This document shows positions 1-8,508 of a stretch of 64,000 bases of DNA, one piece after another. Under the pieces are notes generated by a model. It saw only the letters and a list, made by a program, of their open reading frames with translations. It ran no database searches and was not told the DNA's origin. The stretch comes from Klebsiella sp. BIGb0407. Its GTDB lineage: Bacteria > Pseudomonadota > Gammaproteobacteria > Enterobacterales > Enterobacteriaceae. Positions within the stretch are counted from its first letter, which is position 1, and each line of letters starts with the position of its first letter. The stretch covers positions 62,001 through 126,000 of the forward strand of contig NZ_JANUEQ010000005.1 in assembly GCF_024807845.1 (NCBI RefSeq), in the 5' to 3' direction. The position numbers were made by a program, and so were the translations under genes.

Positions 1-175
1 TGATAAGCTCAGTTACATACAAGGCAGGTAGTAGCATGTCATGAGTTATAAGATTATTGTCTTTAAATAACAGAGGCGTAAATGTTATGGCGACCATTAA
101 TAAAAACATCGAAAAGCATCCGGAAGCTAATTTTGTTTTTTCTATATACTCATTACTGTATGTTTTTGGGGACAT
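1..175 (-). CDS. Truncated membrane protein of unknown function (N-terminal part only)
   Basis: An open frame on the minus strand starts with ATG at 175-173 and runs off the left edge of the window, giving about 58 residues. A good ribosome binding site (AAAGAGGG) lies about 8 bases before the ATG. The protein begins MSPKTYSNEYIEKTK and then has a hydrophobic stretch (about residues 17-35, FSMFLLMVAITFTPLLF) followed by a short polar loop and a second hydrophobic start, so it looks like an inner-membrane protein with an N-in first segment. No family can be recognised from this fragment. The overlapping plus-strand frame at 57-239 has no ribosome binding site and is probably its shadow. Confidence 0.5.
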   Translation of the reverse strand, partial: MSPKTYSNEYIEKTKLASGCFSMFLLMVAITFTPLLFKDNNLITHDMLLPALYVTELI

Positions 176-260
176 ATGTATACCCTCTTTAAATTATTTT
201 AGGTATAGCACCCCTCTGATAAACCCGGTTATCAAATAACGCTTGCAGCTATAAATCTGA

Positions 261-632
261 TTATCCGGTGCTCTCTACTGGCTTAATCAGCGGGCGATTC
301 TCCTCACCCCAACGACACATCATATCGATAACCGGGATCAGCGATTTACCGCGCTCAGACAGGCTGTATTCCACTTTAGGTGGGATTTGCGGATACTCTT
401 TGCGGATGACCAGGTCGTCTTTCTCCATTTCTTTTAAGGTCAGGCTCAGGGTTTTATAGGAGATAGTGCCGATACAGCGCTGTAGCTCATTAAACCTGAG
501 CACCGGCTTATACTCTGTCAGCCAGTAGAGAATAATCATTTTATACTTCCCGCTTACCACTGACAGGGTGTAACCGTAGCCCGTCTCTTCCATGTTAATA
601 CCGGTAGGAGAACAGAGGTCTTTTGTGGTCAT
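261..632 (-). CDS. HxlR-family winged-helix transcriptional regulator
   Basis: A 123-residue DNA-binding regulator of the HxlR (MarR-like) family. The winged-helix domain fills almost the whole protein: a helix pair at about 30-55 (SGKYKMIILYWL), a recognition region around FNELQRCIGTISYKTLSLTLKEME, and a wing at about 78-92 ending VEYSLSERGKSL, all typical of the family. A cysteine at position 7 sits where redox- or quinone-sensing HxlR proteins such as YodB/HypR of Bacillus carry theirs (family knowledge), and Cys-53 and Cys-107 are also present. The start is preceded by GAGGAAAG. The gene is divergent from the quinone-reductase-like gene at 737, separated by 104 bases, the usual arrangement of such a regulator and its target. 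Sensing of electrophiles is inferred. Confidence 0.85.
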   Translation of the reverse strand: MTTKDLCSPTGINMEETGYGYTLSVVSGKYKMIILYWLTEYKPVLRFNELQRCIGTISYKTLSLTLKEMEKDDLVIRKEYPQIPPKVEYSLSERGKSLIPVIDMMCRWGEENRPLIKPVESTG

Positions 633-736
633 GGGTACTTTCCTCAGGGTTAGTATGTGTCATCGGTGTGCGTATTTTCTCTTTTGAAAGTATAACCTAT
701 GATGCAGCAACAGCCCCCAGATAAGGAAAATTTACT

Positions 737-1276
737 ATGAAAACACTGGTCATCGTTGCCCATCCGGATATGAAAAATTCGGTGATTAATCAGAACTGGG
801 TCAAGGCGTTACGGGCCGATCCAGAGTTGTATACCGTTCATGAATTGTATGCTGCCTACCCGGACGGGAAGATAGATGTGGCTTACGAGCAGAAGTTACT
901 GGAAGCGCATGACAATATTATCCTGCAGTTCCCGATATACTGGTTCAGTAGCCCGCCATTGCTGAAGCAATGGCAGGATGATGTCCTGACTTATGGCTGG
1001 GCATATGGTTCTAAGAGTGGTTACAAAATGAAAGGCAAGAATGTGGCGCTGGCAGTCAGCGCGGGTATTCGTCTTGAAGATTTTGCTGAACAGGGACGCT
1101 ATAAATACTCTCTGGAAGAAGTGCTCAGACCCTTTGAGATGACCTTTAATTATATAAATTCGAACTATTTGCCACACTTTGGTTTTTATGGGACCGAGCT
1201 GGCAGGTGAAATTGCGCCGGAAGTACTGGCACAAAGCGCTGAGGATTATCGCAATTTTATAGCCAGTTTAGTCTGA
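737..1276 (+). CDS. NAD(P)H-dependent flavodoxin-fold oxidoreductase (KefF/YwrO type)
   Basis: A 179-residue soluble protein of the Flavodoxin_2 family, FMN-dependent NAD(P)H:quinone reductases. The N-terminus MKTLVIVAHPDMKNSVIN is the characteristic first beta strand and FMN phosphate-binding loop, and LQFPIYWFSSPPLLKQWQDDVL is the conserved active-site loop of KefF, MdaB and YwrO-like enzymes. Length fits the family (about 175-200). It is probably controlled by the divergent HxlR regulator. Its likely role is two-electron reduction of quinones or other electrophiles. No kefC-type potassium efflux gene adjoins it, so a role as a KefC partner is not supported, although a Kch-type channel gene lies convergently downstream. 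Confidence 0.85.
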   Translation: MKTLVIVAHPDMKNSVINQNWVKALRADPELYTVHELYAAYPDGKIDVAYEQKLLEAHDNIILQFPIYWFSSPPLLKQWQDDVLTYGWAYGSKSGYKMKGKNVALAVSAGIRLEDFAEQGRYKYSLEEVLRPFEMTFNYINSNYLPHFGFYGTELAGEIAPEVLAQSAEDYRNFIASLV

Positions 1277-1287
1277 TTAAATGGCGA

Positions 1288-1326
1288 TTAACGTATCAGA
1301 TATTATGCACTCATCGGATACGTTAA
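1288..1326. terminator. Shared hairpin between convergent genes
   Basis: TTAACGTATC at 1288-1297 pairs perfectly with GATACGTTAA at 1317-1326 (10 bp stem, 19-base loop). It lies between the stop codons of the oxidoreductase and the convergent potassium channel gene and could end either transcript. There is no clear U-tract on either side. Confidence 0.5.
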
Positions 1327-1346
1327 CCTGTTATCAAAAAATGAAT

Positions 1347-2531
1347 TTATGACTGTTTATCATCATGGCCAAAGAATAACTGCGTCACCAGTTCGTTATT
1401 AATGGTTTCGCCGTCCAGCGTTCTGACCAGCAGTTCACTGCCTAATAAGGGCAGGGAGAACACCATATCCGGGTTTACGCGTTTCATTTTTTTGATATTT
1501 TGCGTGTCGTTAACCAGCGCCAAGGTTTTGGTATCCTCACCCGCGACTTCTTTCGCTGCCAGAATCACAAAAGCATTGTCGGCATCATTGGTGGATAAGG
1601 CAATAACGCTTTTTGCCTTATCAGCCCCGGCAAGCTTCAACGTTGCGGTTGCCGATGGGTCTCCCTCAACGATATCTGTTTTAGCGGGGTAGTTATGGGG
1701 CGTGCCAGGATTACATACCACAGTGACATCATCACCACGCGCACGCAGTGAATTATAGACAGTGACGGATAAAGGATTCGCACCAACGACAATATAGTGA
1801 TTTTTTCTGTCCATGTTATAAACCCTGCCTTTAACTATACGCTTAACGTTATTACTGATCATCGGGCCAGCAATAGAAGAGATTGATGCGGCAAAAACAG
1901 TGATACCTGAGACAATCACCGTCAATGTGAACATCCGTGCTTCGGTACTATGCGGAATAATATCGCCAAAACCGACGGTCGACATACAGACGATTGCAAA
2001 ATAAAAAGCGGTCTGTAGGTCGGTAACATGAGGAGTAAACTGATCGCCCAGGTAGAGCGTTCCCAGCATGCTATAGACGATAAGCCAGGAGATACTGATG
2101 ATGGCGAAGTAGGTACCGCTGGCAAGGCTGTGGTAATAAAACTGACGCCAGTAATAAATCATCGCTATCAGTACAGCCGAGGAATAGGCTATTTTGTTGT
2201 TATTTTCATGAATAATGAAAATATCCAGGATAATAATAGTAAGTAGTAAAATTACCGTGAAAAACCAGGCAACCCTATTCCTGGTTGGCAGTAGCACTGC
2301 CATAAATATCATAAACAGACCAATAGAAAGATGCGGGATCTCAAAATAGTTAAGAAAACTAAGGGTATCTTTCCAGGAGGTAAAGTCACTTTTGAGGCTG
2401 GGTAAGTGGTTTATTATATTGGAGACAACAGGAATCAGAAAAAAACCACCATTAATGGCCACTAAAACAGCCAGGCACAAAGGAATGGTTATCTTTGATC
2501 TGATTATTTTTATTGCGGTAAGTGGCGTCAT
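1347..2531 (-). CDS. kch: Kch-type potassium channel with RCK (TrkA-N) domain
   Basis: A 394-residue inner-membrane ion channel resembling E. coli Kch (417 residues). Hydrophobic segments lie at about 15-40, 68-82, 87-108, 115-130 and 138-160. The pore helix and selectivity filter TVGFGD are at 185-190, followed by the last transmembrane helix (200-222). A cytoplasmic Rossmann-fold RCK domain begins at about 245 (HYIVVGANPLSVTVYNSLR), with the nucleotide-binding acid region around VVCNPG and EGDPS. Voltage-sensor arginines are sparse, as in Kch. It is the last gene of the minus-strand urea/ammonium block, 144 bases after amt and behind a strong hairpin, so it may have its own promoter. A link to ammonium is speculative: NH4+ and K+ are similar ions, but the filter is that of an ordinary K+ channel. 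Confidence 0.85.
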   Translation of the reverse strand: MTPLTAIKIIRSKITIPLCLAVLVAINGGFFLIPVVSNIINHLPSLKSDFTSWKDTLSFLNYFEIPHLSIGLFMIFMAVLLPTRNRVAWFFTVILLLTIIILDIFIIHENNNKIAYSSAVLIAMIYYWRQFYYHSLASGTYFAIISISWLIVYSMLGTLYLGDQFTPHVTDLQTAFYFAIVCMSTVGFGDIIPHSTEARMFTLTVIVSGITVFAASISSIAGPMISNNVKRIVKGRVYNMDRKNHYIVVGANPLSVTVYNSLRARGDDVTVVCNPGTPHNYPAKTDIVEGDPSATATLKLAGADKAKSVIALSTNDADNAFVILAAKEVAGEDTKTLALVNDTQNIKKMKRVNPDMVFSLPLLGSELLVRTLDGETINNELVTQLFFGHDDKQS

Positions 2532-2625
2532 AACACCTTCTTTAAAAAGATGACTGATCTACATAATAGTACAAAAAAATTAAAACCCCTACGGGAGAGT
2601 GCTGATGGAAAAAATGATGGTTTTT

Positions 2626-2665
2626 ATTGTTACCGGAGAGAGAATTCACGCTCTCCGGTAACAAT
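2626..2665 (-). terminator. Hairpin following amt
   Basis: A perfect 15-bp inverted repeat: ATTGTTACCGGAGAG at 2626-2640 and its complement at 2651-2665, with a 10-base loop. It starts 10 bases after the amt stop codon on the minus strand. No U-run follows on that strand, so it may be a terminator that needs help or an mRNA 3'-end stabiliser. Confidence 0.55.
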
Positions 2666-2675
2666 TAACACTTAA

Positions 2676-3929
2676 TTATTTTTCGTCGGTGTAGGCTCGT
2701 TCGCCAAACATACCGGAGTCCAAGTCTTCACCCATTTTACTTTGGTCAACTTTAACAGGGGTAAACTTATTGATAACCCACAGAATTAGCAGGGTAAAGA
2801 TAAATGACCAGGCAGAGGTAAAGACGACTGCGACAACCTGTTTAAAGATCTGAGTGAAGCCGCCGCCTGACAGTAAACCTTCAGGACCAGCAGGGTTCCA
2901 GAGCGTTGAACAGAAGATACCGACTAAAATTGAACCGGTAATACCACCAACACCGTGAACACCAAAGACATCCAGGGCATCATCAAGATGTTTTCTTACC
3001 AGCAGAACCGCGCAGTAACAAACACATGCCGCGATTATCCCTATAAGAGCCGCTGACTGAACAGAAACATAACCCGAAGCCGGGGTAATAGTCGCAAGGC
3101 CGGCAACTGAACCTGTCAGGAAGCCGACCAGTTTTGGACGACCGGTATGGAATTTTTCAATGATAAGCCAGACTACACCGGCAAAGGCTGCCGCGGTGTG
3201 GGTGGTGACAAAGGCTGAAACGGTAACGGCGTTTACACGAAGTTCGGAGCCGGCGTTGAAACCAAACCAGCCGAACCACAGCAGGCCAGCACCCAGTGCA
3301 ATATAAGGAATATTGTGTGAGCCATCTGATTTGACCATACGTTTACCGACGTACAGGGCTGAAGCTAATGCAGCAAAACCTGCGGTCGCATGAACGACAA
3401 TACCACCAGCAAAGTCAACAACACCCCATTTATAGAAGATGCCGTCCGGACTCCAGACCATATGAACAAACGGACAGTAAACCAGCAGAGTCCAGAGCGT
3501 CAGGAAAATCAGATAGGCTGAGAAGTTAACGCGGTTAGCAAAGGCCCCAGTAATCAATGCTGGGGTAATAATGGCAAACATCATTTGATAGATAAAATGT
3601 ACCAGCAGCGGAATACCTCCGCTATTGCCGGTATACATAGTATTCGGCTGGATATTATCTAAGAATGCGTAATAGAAGGGGTCGCCGAAGATACCATTGA
3701 CTGTCGGGCCAAATGAGAGCGAGTAACCGACGGCAAACCACAGAATGGCGACCCATCCCATTGAGCAAAAACTCTGAAACATTATGTTCAGAATACTTTT
3801 GCGTGGAACCAGACCCCCATAGAAAAATGCGAGCCCCGGTGTCATCAGCATAACAAGACTTGCGCAAATCAGCATAAATGCTGTATTTGGAATGTCTAAA
3901 GATTGAAGAAGAAGAAGTTTGTTTTCCAT
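2676..3929 (-). CDS. amt: Ammonium channel AmtB family
   Basis: A 417-residue trimeric inner-membrane ammonium channel. The twin pore histidines are visible at 180 (GGIVVHATAGFAAL) and 325 (DVFGVHGVGGITG), as are the conserved FFYGGLVPRKSILN segment (35-48) and the WFGFNAGSEL motif near 222. Unlike E. coli AmtB it has no obvious cleavable signal peptide: the first transmembrane helix begins at about residue 15. The C-terminal tail (SKMGEDLDSGMFGERAY) is the region that binds GlnK in relatives, but no glnK gene is adjacent. It follows yut on the same strand after 277 bases. Next to urease it probably carries NH3/NH4+ released from urea, as in the Yersinia urease neighbourhood; the direction of use is inferred. 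Confidence 0.92.
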   Translation of the reverse strand: MENKLLLLQSLDIPNTAFMLICASLVMLMTPGLAFFYGGLVPRKSILNIMFQSFCSMGWVAILWFAVGYSLSFGPTVNGIFGDPFYYAFLDNIQPNTMYTGNSGGIPLLVHFIYQMMFAIITPALITGAFANRVNFSAYLIFLTLWTLLVYCPFVHMVWSPDGIFYKWGVVDFAGGIVVHATAGFAALASALYVGKRMVKSDGSHNIPYIALGAGLLWFGWFGFNAGSELRVNAVTVSAFVTTHTAAAFAGVVWLIIEKFHTGRPKLVGFLTGSVAGLATITPASGYVSVQSAALIGIIAACVCYCAVLLVRKHLDDALDVFGVHGVGGITGSILVGIFCSTLWNPAGPEGLLSGGGFTQIFKQVVAVVFTSAWSFIFTLLILWVINKFTPVKVDQSKMGEDLDSGMFGERAYTDEK

Positions 3930-3965
3930 ATGTTTTTAGCCTGGTTTTGCTTGTTATCATACATT

Positions 3966-4006
3966 ATGAGTAACCATGATTGATCAAGGTATATGTGGTT
4001 ACTCAT
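3966..4006. repeat. Perfect inverted repeat in the amt leader
   Basis: ATGAGTAACCA at 3966-3976 is exactly mirrored by TGGTTACTCAT at 3996-4006, with 19 bases between. It lies 37 bases upstream of the amt start codon in a non-coding gap. It could be a dyad operator or a leader hairpin of the amt transcript. I do not recognise a known binding site, and no sigma-54 promoter (GG-N10-GC) was found in the gap. Confidence 0.5.
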
Positions 4007-4156
4007 TGCTCATGAAGCAGATATTTATTGATTCTACTAACTAAAACATAGAGCACTTTATTGTTTTTGCAATATTATCAATTCTGCGATTTAATTTCTG
4101 AATATCAATTATTATTTCAGTTATATGATAGCGGCGAAATTTGCTCTGAATAATGT

Positions 4157-4193
4157 ACCGAAGACGAATCTTATGAATTAATTCGCCTTCGGT
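4157..4193 (-). terminator. Hairpin following yut
   Basis: ACCGAAGACGAAT (4157-4169) and ATTCGCCTTCGGT (4181-4193) form a 13-bp stem with an 11-base loop. The only imperfect pair (A-C on the plus strand) becomes a U-G wobble in minus-strand RNA. This points to function in the yut transcript, whose stop codon is 14 bases upstream. No U-tract follows. Confidence 0.5.
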
Positions 4194-4206
4194 TTTACCC
4201 TCTTCA

Positions 4207-5190
4207 CTATTTTCTGTGTTCTGGCATCACATCTTTATTCGGTACCAGGAACAGCCATGACGCAATGACGAATGGCATGGTCAGCGTCGGTATACCGACA
4301 GGTGACAGTAGTACGCCGAGCGCTGACTGAACGATGACGGTAAAAATAACACCGACAATGGTATACAGAATCACGCGTTTACTCGGTTTATTAAAGGTTG
4401 AACCCAGAGCGATGGCGGTTAATACGGCACTGAATGAATACAGCCCGGCATCAATATTGGAAGGGTTTGCGCCCAGAGCCATTGCGGTCAGCAGCGCCAG
4501 AATTGAGCCACCTACGGCAAAAACAGCTGCCCAGATTGATTCAACCGCAAGCCCGATAACAAACAAAACCCCGGCAATTAAGCTACTGAATAAAAACACC
4601 TCAGAGATACCGTTGAAGGTTCTCACTGCGAAATCATTACCTACTATCTCATGAGCCACCAGAGGCTGAGGTAATGCTGGGGCTGGTAAACCAATGCTGT
4701 GTAACGCACTGAAATCATAGCTGGCGAGGAAGATAATCCACGACACGAGCACAAAAGGTGCTGTCAGGGCTGCAACTTTCCAGACTTTTAAAATATCGGC
4801 AATACAGATAAGCACAATCACAGAGACGATACTGCCGAGGACAATACAGCCCCAGAGAGCGGCATTCGGCTCAAGGAACGTCGGTAATGCAACACCGACC
4901 AGACAGCCGTTATAACCAAAAAGTCCCACTTTCCATGAGTCTTTATCTGGCATCAGGGCACCTGTCAGGGTAGCTACTACCGTCCCCAGGACACAGCCCC
5001 AGGCTGCCGCGGGGTTACCTTCAGCGTAGGCACCGACAAATACCGCGGCAAAGAAAAAGAGCCCGGTTAATGGATTATTCTGGAACATAACCTGAGCACA
5101 GCCGCGGAGCGTTACATCAATAAATTCAATGAAAACATTGGAAGCACTGAGTTGAGACCATGCGGATTGTTTGCCTGTTTTCGCAGTCAT
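4207..5190 (-). CDS. yut: Urea channel of the UT family (Yut type)
   Basis: A 327-residue polytopic membrane protein of the bacterial/eukaryotic urea transporter family, letting urea diffuse into the cell to reach urease. The two pseudo-symmetric halves are visible: NPAAAWGCVLGTVVATLTGAL with GLFGYNGCLVGVALPTFL in the first half, and NPSNIDAGLYSFSAVLTAIALG with VGIPTLTMPFVIASWLFL in the second. The last matches the family signature LPxxTxPF except for the first residue. The gene lies 101 bases downstream of ureD, as yut follows ure in Yersinia. Length is typical for bacterial UTs (about 330). Its product probably works with the cytosolic urease and the neighbouring Amt. Confidence 0.9.
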   Translation of the reverse strand: MTAKTGKQSAWSQLSASNVFIEFIDVTLRGCAQVMFQNNPLTGLFFFAAVFVGAYAEGNPAAAWGCVLGTVVATLTGALMPDKDSWKVGLFGYNGCLVGVALPTFLEPNAALWGCIVLGSIVSVIVLICIADILKVWKVAALTAPFVLVSWIIFLASYDFSALHSIGLPAPALPQPLVAHEIVGNDFAVRTFNGISEVFLFSSLIAGVLFVIGLAVESIWAAVFAVGGSILALLTAMALGANPSNIDAGLYSFSAVLTAIALGSTFNKPSKRVILYTIVGVIFTVIVQSALGVLLSPVGIPTLTMPFVIASWLFLVPNKDVMPEHRK

Positions 5191-5220
5191 GATTTTGCCC
5201 TTCTGATATAAGCAGCTGTG

Positions 5221-5272
5221 TACTCGTCATACATCGAGTTGCTTGAGTGTTGCAGCGATATTTCGCTGCAAC
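5221..5272. repeat. Degenerate dispersed palindromic repeat with hairpin
   Basis: TACTCGTCATACATCGAGTTGC (given here only as the 5221-5242 end) resembles the end of the repeat at 28162. It is followed by an exact hairpin, GTTGCAGCGA (5249-5258) and TCGCTGCAAC (5263-5272) with loop TATT. It fills most of the gap between ureD and yut and may act as an mRNA processing or attenuation point. Confidence 0.4.
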
Positions 5273-5291
5273 GATGAGAAATACTAACGTT

Positions 5292-6260
5292 TTAATATTG
5301 CCATAAGAATTTTTCTGGCAAGGTCACGCCGAGGATCTCTTCCCGGGCGACTTTCCAGAAATGCCGAATTTCATTTCTGACGCCACCACTGTCGATACCT
5401 AGCGCTTTGAAAATTAAACCACAGTCATTCGGTAATCGGGTGACACCGCTGGCAATATGATTTTCCATATCAAACTTAGCTGTGATACGCGCTAAAATAC
5501 GGTCGTGATGTTCCTTTGGCGTCAGTAATATGACGTTACCGAAGGTATCAAAGGTCTGCATCACGCCGACGGCATCAAGACTTTCCGCTTGCGGTTCAAG
5601 AATATATTTCTCGACGAATAACTCTTTGCCCTCGGGACTTTTCGCCACAATACGCGAGGAGAAAACATCAAACCCAAAGCGCTCATCCTCATGGTGGTAT
5701 TTTCTACCGGACATCAAAACTTCTGAGTAGAGTACCGTTGCGCTGGGATGAATATCGATCAGCGTATCGGTAATAAAACGCGAGTCACGATGCGGGATCA
5801 GCGGGTCTGGCATAAACTCCAGATAACCCTTTTCTTCTACAATAAAATGCTGGATCTGGGTCGCATAGTTAGCGTTCATCATATGAACTTTGGTCGCCGA
5901 CTGGGTGGTGACATGAGCGCAAGCATCCGCTTCCACTATCACATCTGTTGCCAGTCGGTCACCTTGTAATATGCACCCGGATGTTGAAATCATTGTGACG
6001 CAAGGCAGTTCCGGTATCTCTTCATCCCAGTACAGTGCTTTCTGCACCATAGAGGGCACCCGTCGTTCCATTTCGGCCAAAATACTACGACGCTCACGCT
6101 TGGCAAATCTTAGCTTCAGATAGCCACTTTTCCCCACAGTTCCACTACGCATTTGTGCTGGTTCATCCTGATATTCTGCGAGTTCTGGTGCGTTAACACC
6201 CAACGCATGAGCACGAACCCGGGAAGGTGTTTCCGCGATGTTCTGGCTCTGTCGAATCAT
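5292..6260 (-). CDS. ureD: Urease accessory protein UreD (UreH)
   Basis: A 322-residue scaffold protein that binds the urease apoprotein and, with UreF and UreG, forms the nickel-insertion complex. Core UreD motifs are visible: [57 protein letters not shown] and [17 protein letters not shown]. About 40 residues precede the core, so the protein is longer than the 270-290 residues usual in Klebsiella-type UreD. The start codon overlaps the ureG stop as ATGA at 6257-6260, which supports translational coupling. As in Yersinia, ureD is last in the ure series, not first as in Klebsiella. Confidence 0.95.
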   Translation of the reverse strand: MIRQSQNIAETPSRVRAHALGVNAPELAEYQDEPAQMRSGTVGKSGYLKLRFAKRERRSILAEMERRVPSMVQKALYWDEEIPELPCVTMISTSGCILQGDRLATDVIVEADACAHVTTQSATKVHMMNANYATQIQHFIVEEKGYLEFMPDPLIPHRDSRFITDTLIDIHPSATVLYSEVLMSGRKYHHEDERFGFDVFSSRIVAKSPEGKELFVEKYILEPQAESLDAVGVMQTFDTFGNVILLTPKEHHDRILARITAKFDMENHIASGVTRLPNDCGLIFKALGIDSGGVRNEIRHFWKVAREEILGVTLPEKFLWQY

Positions 6261-6922
6261 GCAGGCTCTCCTTGTTTTTCTACATGGGTAAATAAGAAGT
6301 CACGCATGATCATATCGACCAGCTCTTCAATACCATGCCCGGTTTTGCAGTTAGTCAGAATATAAGGACGGTTGCCACGAACGACTTTGGTGTCACTTTC
6401 CATTACATCGAGGCTGGCACCTACATAAGGGGCGAGGTCAATTTTATTGATAATCAGAATGTCGGCCTGTACCAGACCCGGGCCATTTTTACGCGGGATT
6501 TTTTCCCCTTCGGCCACATCGATAACGTAGATATAGAAGTCGGCCAGCGCCGGGCTGAAGGTTAGCGTCAGGTTGTCGCCGCCGCTTTCAATCATAATAA
6601 GGTCGCTGTCCGGATACTGTTCTTCCATCTCTTCTACGGCAGCAATATTCATGCTTGGATCTTCACGTACCGCGGTATGAGGGCAAGCACCGGTCTCTAC
6701 ACCACGGATTTTATCTTCATCTAAAATCCCTTTCAGCGTGCGTTTAACCTGCTTGGCATCTTCGGTGGTCACAATGTCATTAGTAATGATCAGTGGCTTC
6801 AGTCCGCGACGAATTAAAATCGGCGTGATCACTTCGATAATGGCGGTTTTACCTGAACCTACCGGGCCACCAATACCAATGCGGGTAATTTTTTTGCGTT
6901 TATCGGTTGAATGGCTATTCAC
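6257..6922 (-). CDS. ureG: Urease accessory GTPase UreG
   Basis: A 221-residue SIMIBI-class GTPase that drives nickel delivery to urease. The P-loop GPVGSGKT is at 19-26, the metal-binding CPH motif ([11 protein letters not shown]) has Cys-80 and His-82, and the switch motif [13 protein letters not shown] and the guanine-specificity motif [10 protein letters not shown] are all present. The gene follows ureF after 88 bases and overlaps ureD by 4 bases. All residues needed for activity appear intact. Confidence 0.97.
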   Translation of the reverse strand: MNSHSTDKRKKITRIGIGGPVGSGKTAIIEVITPILIRRGLKPLIITNDIVTTEDAKQVKRTLKGILDEDKIRGVETGACPHTAVREDPSMNIAAVEEMEEQYPDSDLIMIESGGDNLTLTFSPALADFYIYVIDVAEGEKIPRKNGPGLVQADILIINKIDLAPYVGASLDVMESDTKVVRGNRPYILTNCKTGHGIEELVDMIMRDFLFTHVEKQGEPA

Positions 6923-7010
6923 GGTGTATTCCTCTTTATTATTTAATTTTAACTGTGTCGCGGAGTTGAACGGTTTCCACTACACAAAATAGTTTTTACG
7001 TTATCGTGAG

Positions 7011-7697
7011 TTAGTTACTAAACAGACGGACATGCGCCTGTACATGCATTGCCGCTAAAATATCGACAATAGGTACATAAGAAGACATCTGGTCGATATC
7101 AGCCCTCTCGGCAATCTCACAGAATATTTCGATGTCTTTGCTTAACTCGAACATAATATGCTGCGTTTCGAAGTGGGTAATTCGCATCAGGCGCATTGCG
7201 GCACTGAGCATCGTCATGGCGACACCGTATTGATGCATAACCACGACTTCGCGCTCCCCGATACCTTGAACTGCCATCACCAGCGCCTGGGTGACGGGGT
7301 AGGTACCGGCAGCGTTACCCGCTTTGATTTCCTGTAACCACCATTCAATCAGTGGATGTTCCACAACCCGTATCGACATTTCGGCCAGTTTTTTCCCCAT
7401 ACGGGTTGCCATCAGTCGACTTTCTTCATTTAGCTTACGATTATTCACCGCCCAGTCAGCTCTGAAGAGCATCTCTTTGTCGTCAGCCAGCACTGCCCGG
7501 TGAGCGACCACCACTCCCATACCATCACAGCTGGCAGCTTGTTTCAGTGCGGTCAGAACAAAACCTTTAAGGGTTGGCACATCCCGAACGACGCCAGCCT
7601 GAATTGCCGATTCCACACCATTGGAGAAGGTAAAGGCACCCACAGGCAGAACCGAGTCACCAAATTGCATGATACGAATGAGATCTGATGCATTCAT
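7011..7697 (-). CDS. ureF: Urease accessory protein UreF
   Basis: A 228-residue all-helical protein that bridges UreD and UreG in the maturation complex. Typical features are the N-terminal [26 protein letters not shown] (compare QLGDSALPVGGFSHSQGLE in family members), the [14 protein letters not shown] segment and a C-terminal [21 protein letters not shown] tail. It starts 18 bases after ureE. The overall length matches the family (about 225). Confidence 0.95.
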   Translation of the reverse strand: MNASDLIRIMQFGDSVLPVGAFTFSNGVESAIQAGVVRDVPTLKGFVLTALKQAASCDGMGVVVAHRAVLADDKEMLFRADWAVNNRKLNEESRLMATRMGKKLAEMSIRVVEHPLIEWWLQEIKAGNAAGTYPVTQALVMAVQGIGEREVVVMHQYGVAMTMLSAAMRLMRITHFETQHIMFELSKDIEIFCEIAERADIDQMSSYVPIVDILAAMHVQAHVRLFSN

Positions 7698-7715
7698 AGT
7701 CGTGCCTCCTGCAAA

Positions 7716-8417
7716 CTATCCGTGTTTATGGTCATCATGATTATGGTCATGGTCATGGTCATGGTCATGAGAGTGACTATGACCATGTGAGTGGCTGTGA
7801 CTATGGCCATGACCATGTGAATGAACTGCGCTACCGGCATGGGGAGCATCCAGAGGACTTGCGACATGAACATGCGTATCAGTATCTTCCGCACCACCGA
7901 ATAGTAAGCGCGCTTCGGAGTTACTGAGCAGCGGCAGGATTTCCTGGCCTTTGACGAAATGGAAAGGAAGATGCTGGAAGCCATGGGTTCTCATAACAGA
8001 TTCCATCATGGTCGTGGCGACTGTCAGCGGTACATAAACGTTGTTATTTTTGGTGACCGCTTTCCAGTGCTGATTACCCAGCGCATGGCCCAGCTCAAAA
8101 GAGGTTTTAATTAACTCGTCCTGTGAGCGATTTTTTAATTCGCTAAGGTCAATAACCATCACGTCACGTAAGTTAATTTGCACGATGATGGCAACATTAT
8201 TCTGCTCATCCCATGACAGGACATCACCGTCAGCCAGCATAACGTGTCTGTCGAGCGAAATACCCAAATCAACGCCCTGGGTGCTGAGTTTACGGCAGCG
8301 GCTTTTTTGTGCTTCACGCTGATCGAGAACTAACAAATCCAGAGTGGCATCTTTCAGTCTTTCCTGCCAGACGGTGTCTTTTTTGACATTGCCGAGAATA
8401 TCTTCGATCAAAATCAT
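7716..8417 (-). CDS. ureE: Urease nickel metallochaperone UreE with long His-rich tail
   Basis: A 233-residue nickel-binding chaperone. The N-terminal peptide-binding domain (1-95) is followed by the metal-binding domain ([13 protein letters not shown] around residue 110, [18 protein letters not shown] around 138-155). The C-terminal tail is extreme: the last 35 residues contain 17 histidines in alternating HS/HG/HD steps, probably a nickel store or buffer. At DNA level the tail is a run of near-identical hexamers (ATGGTC on the plus strand, 7740-7770), which invites slippage and length variation. It lies 91 bases after ureC and 18 before ureF. Confidence 0.95.
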   Translation of the reverse strand: MILIEDILGNVKKDTVWQERLKDATLDLLVLDQREAQKSRCRKLSTQGVDLGISLDRHVMLADGDVLSWDEQNNVAIIVQINLRDVMVIDLSELKNRSQDELIKTSFELGHALGNQHWKAVTKNNNVYVPLTVATTMMESVMRTHGFQHLPFHFVKGQEILPLLSNSEARLLFGGAEDTDTHVHVASPLDAPHAGSAVHSHGHGHSHSHSHGHSHSHDHDHDHDHNHDDHKHG

Positions 8418-8508
8418 GCTGCTATTCCTTATCTCTATTTTTTAGCCAGTCAGTGCGCCCGTCGTCATAACGGACACACTGAAAGGTATTTACGTCCTGA
8501 TTTACCGA

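Noticed and set aside
57-239. Plus-strand open frame of 60 codons
   Set aside because: No ribosome binding site, no family pattern, and it opposes a minus-strand frame that has a good start signal.
3930-4206. Sigma-54/NtrC promoter for amt
   Set aside because: TTGCA is present on the minus strand near 4075 but no GG at the required distance upstream.
7694-7984. Met/Ile/Thr-rich frame opposite phase to the ureE tail
   Set aside because: It is a frame-shifted reading of the His-codon repeats of ureE, not a gene.
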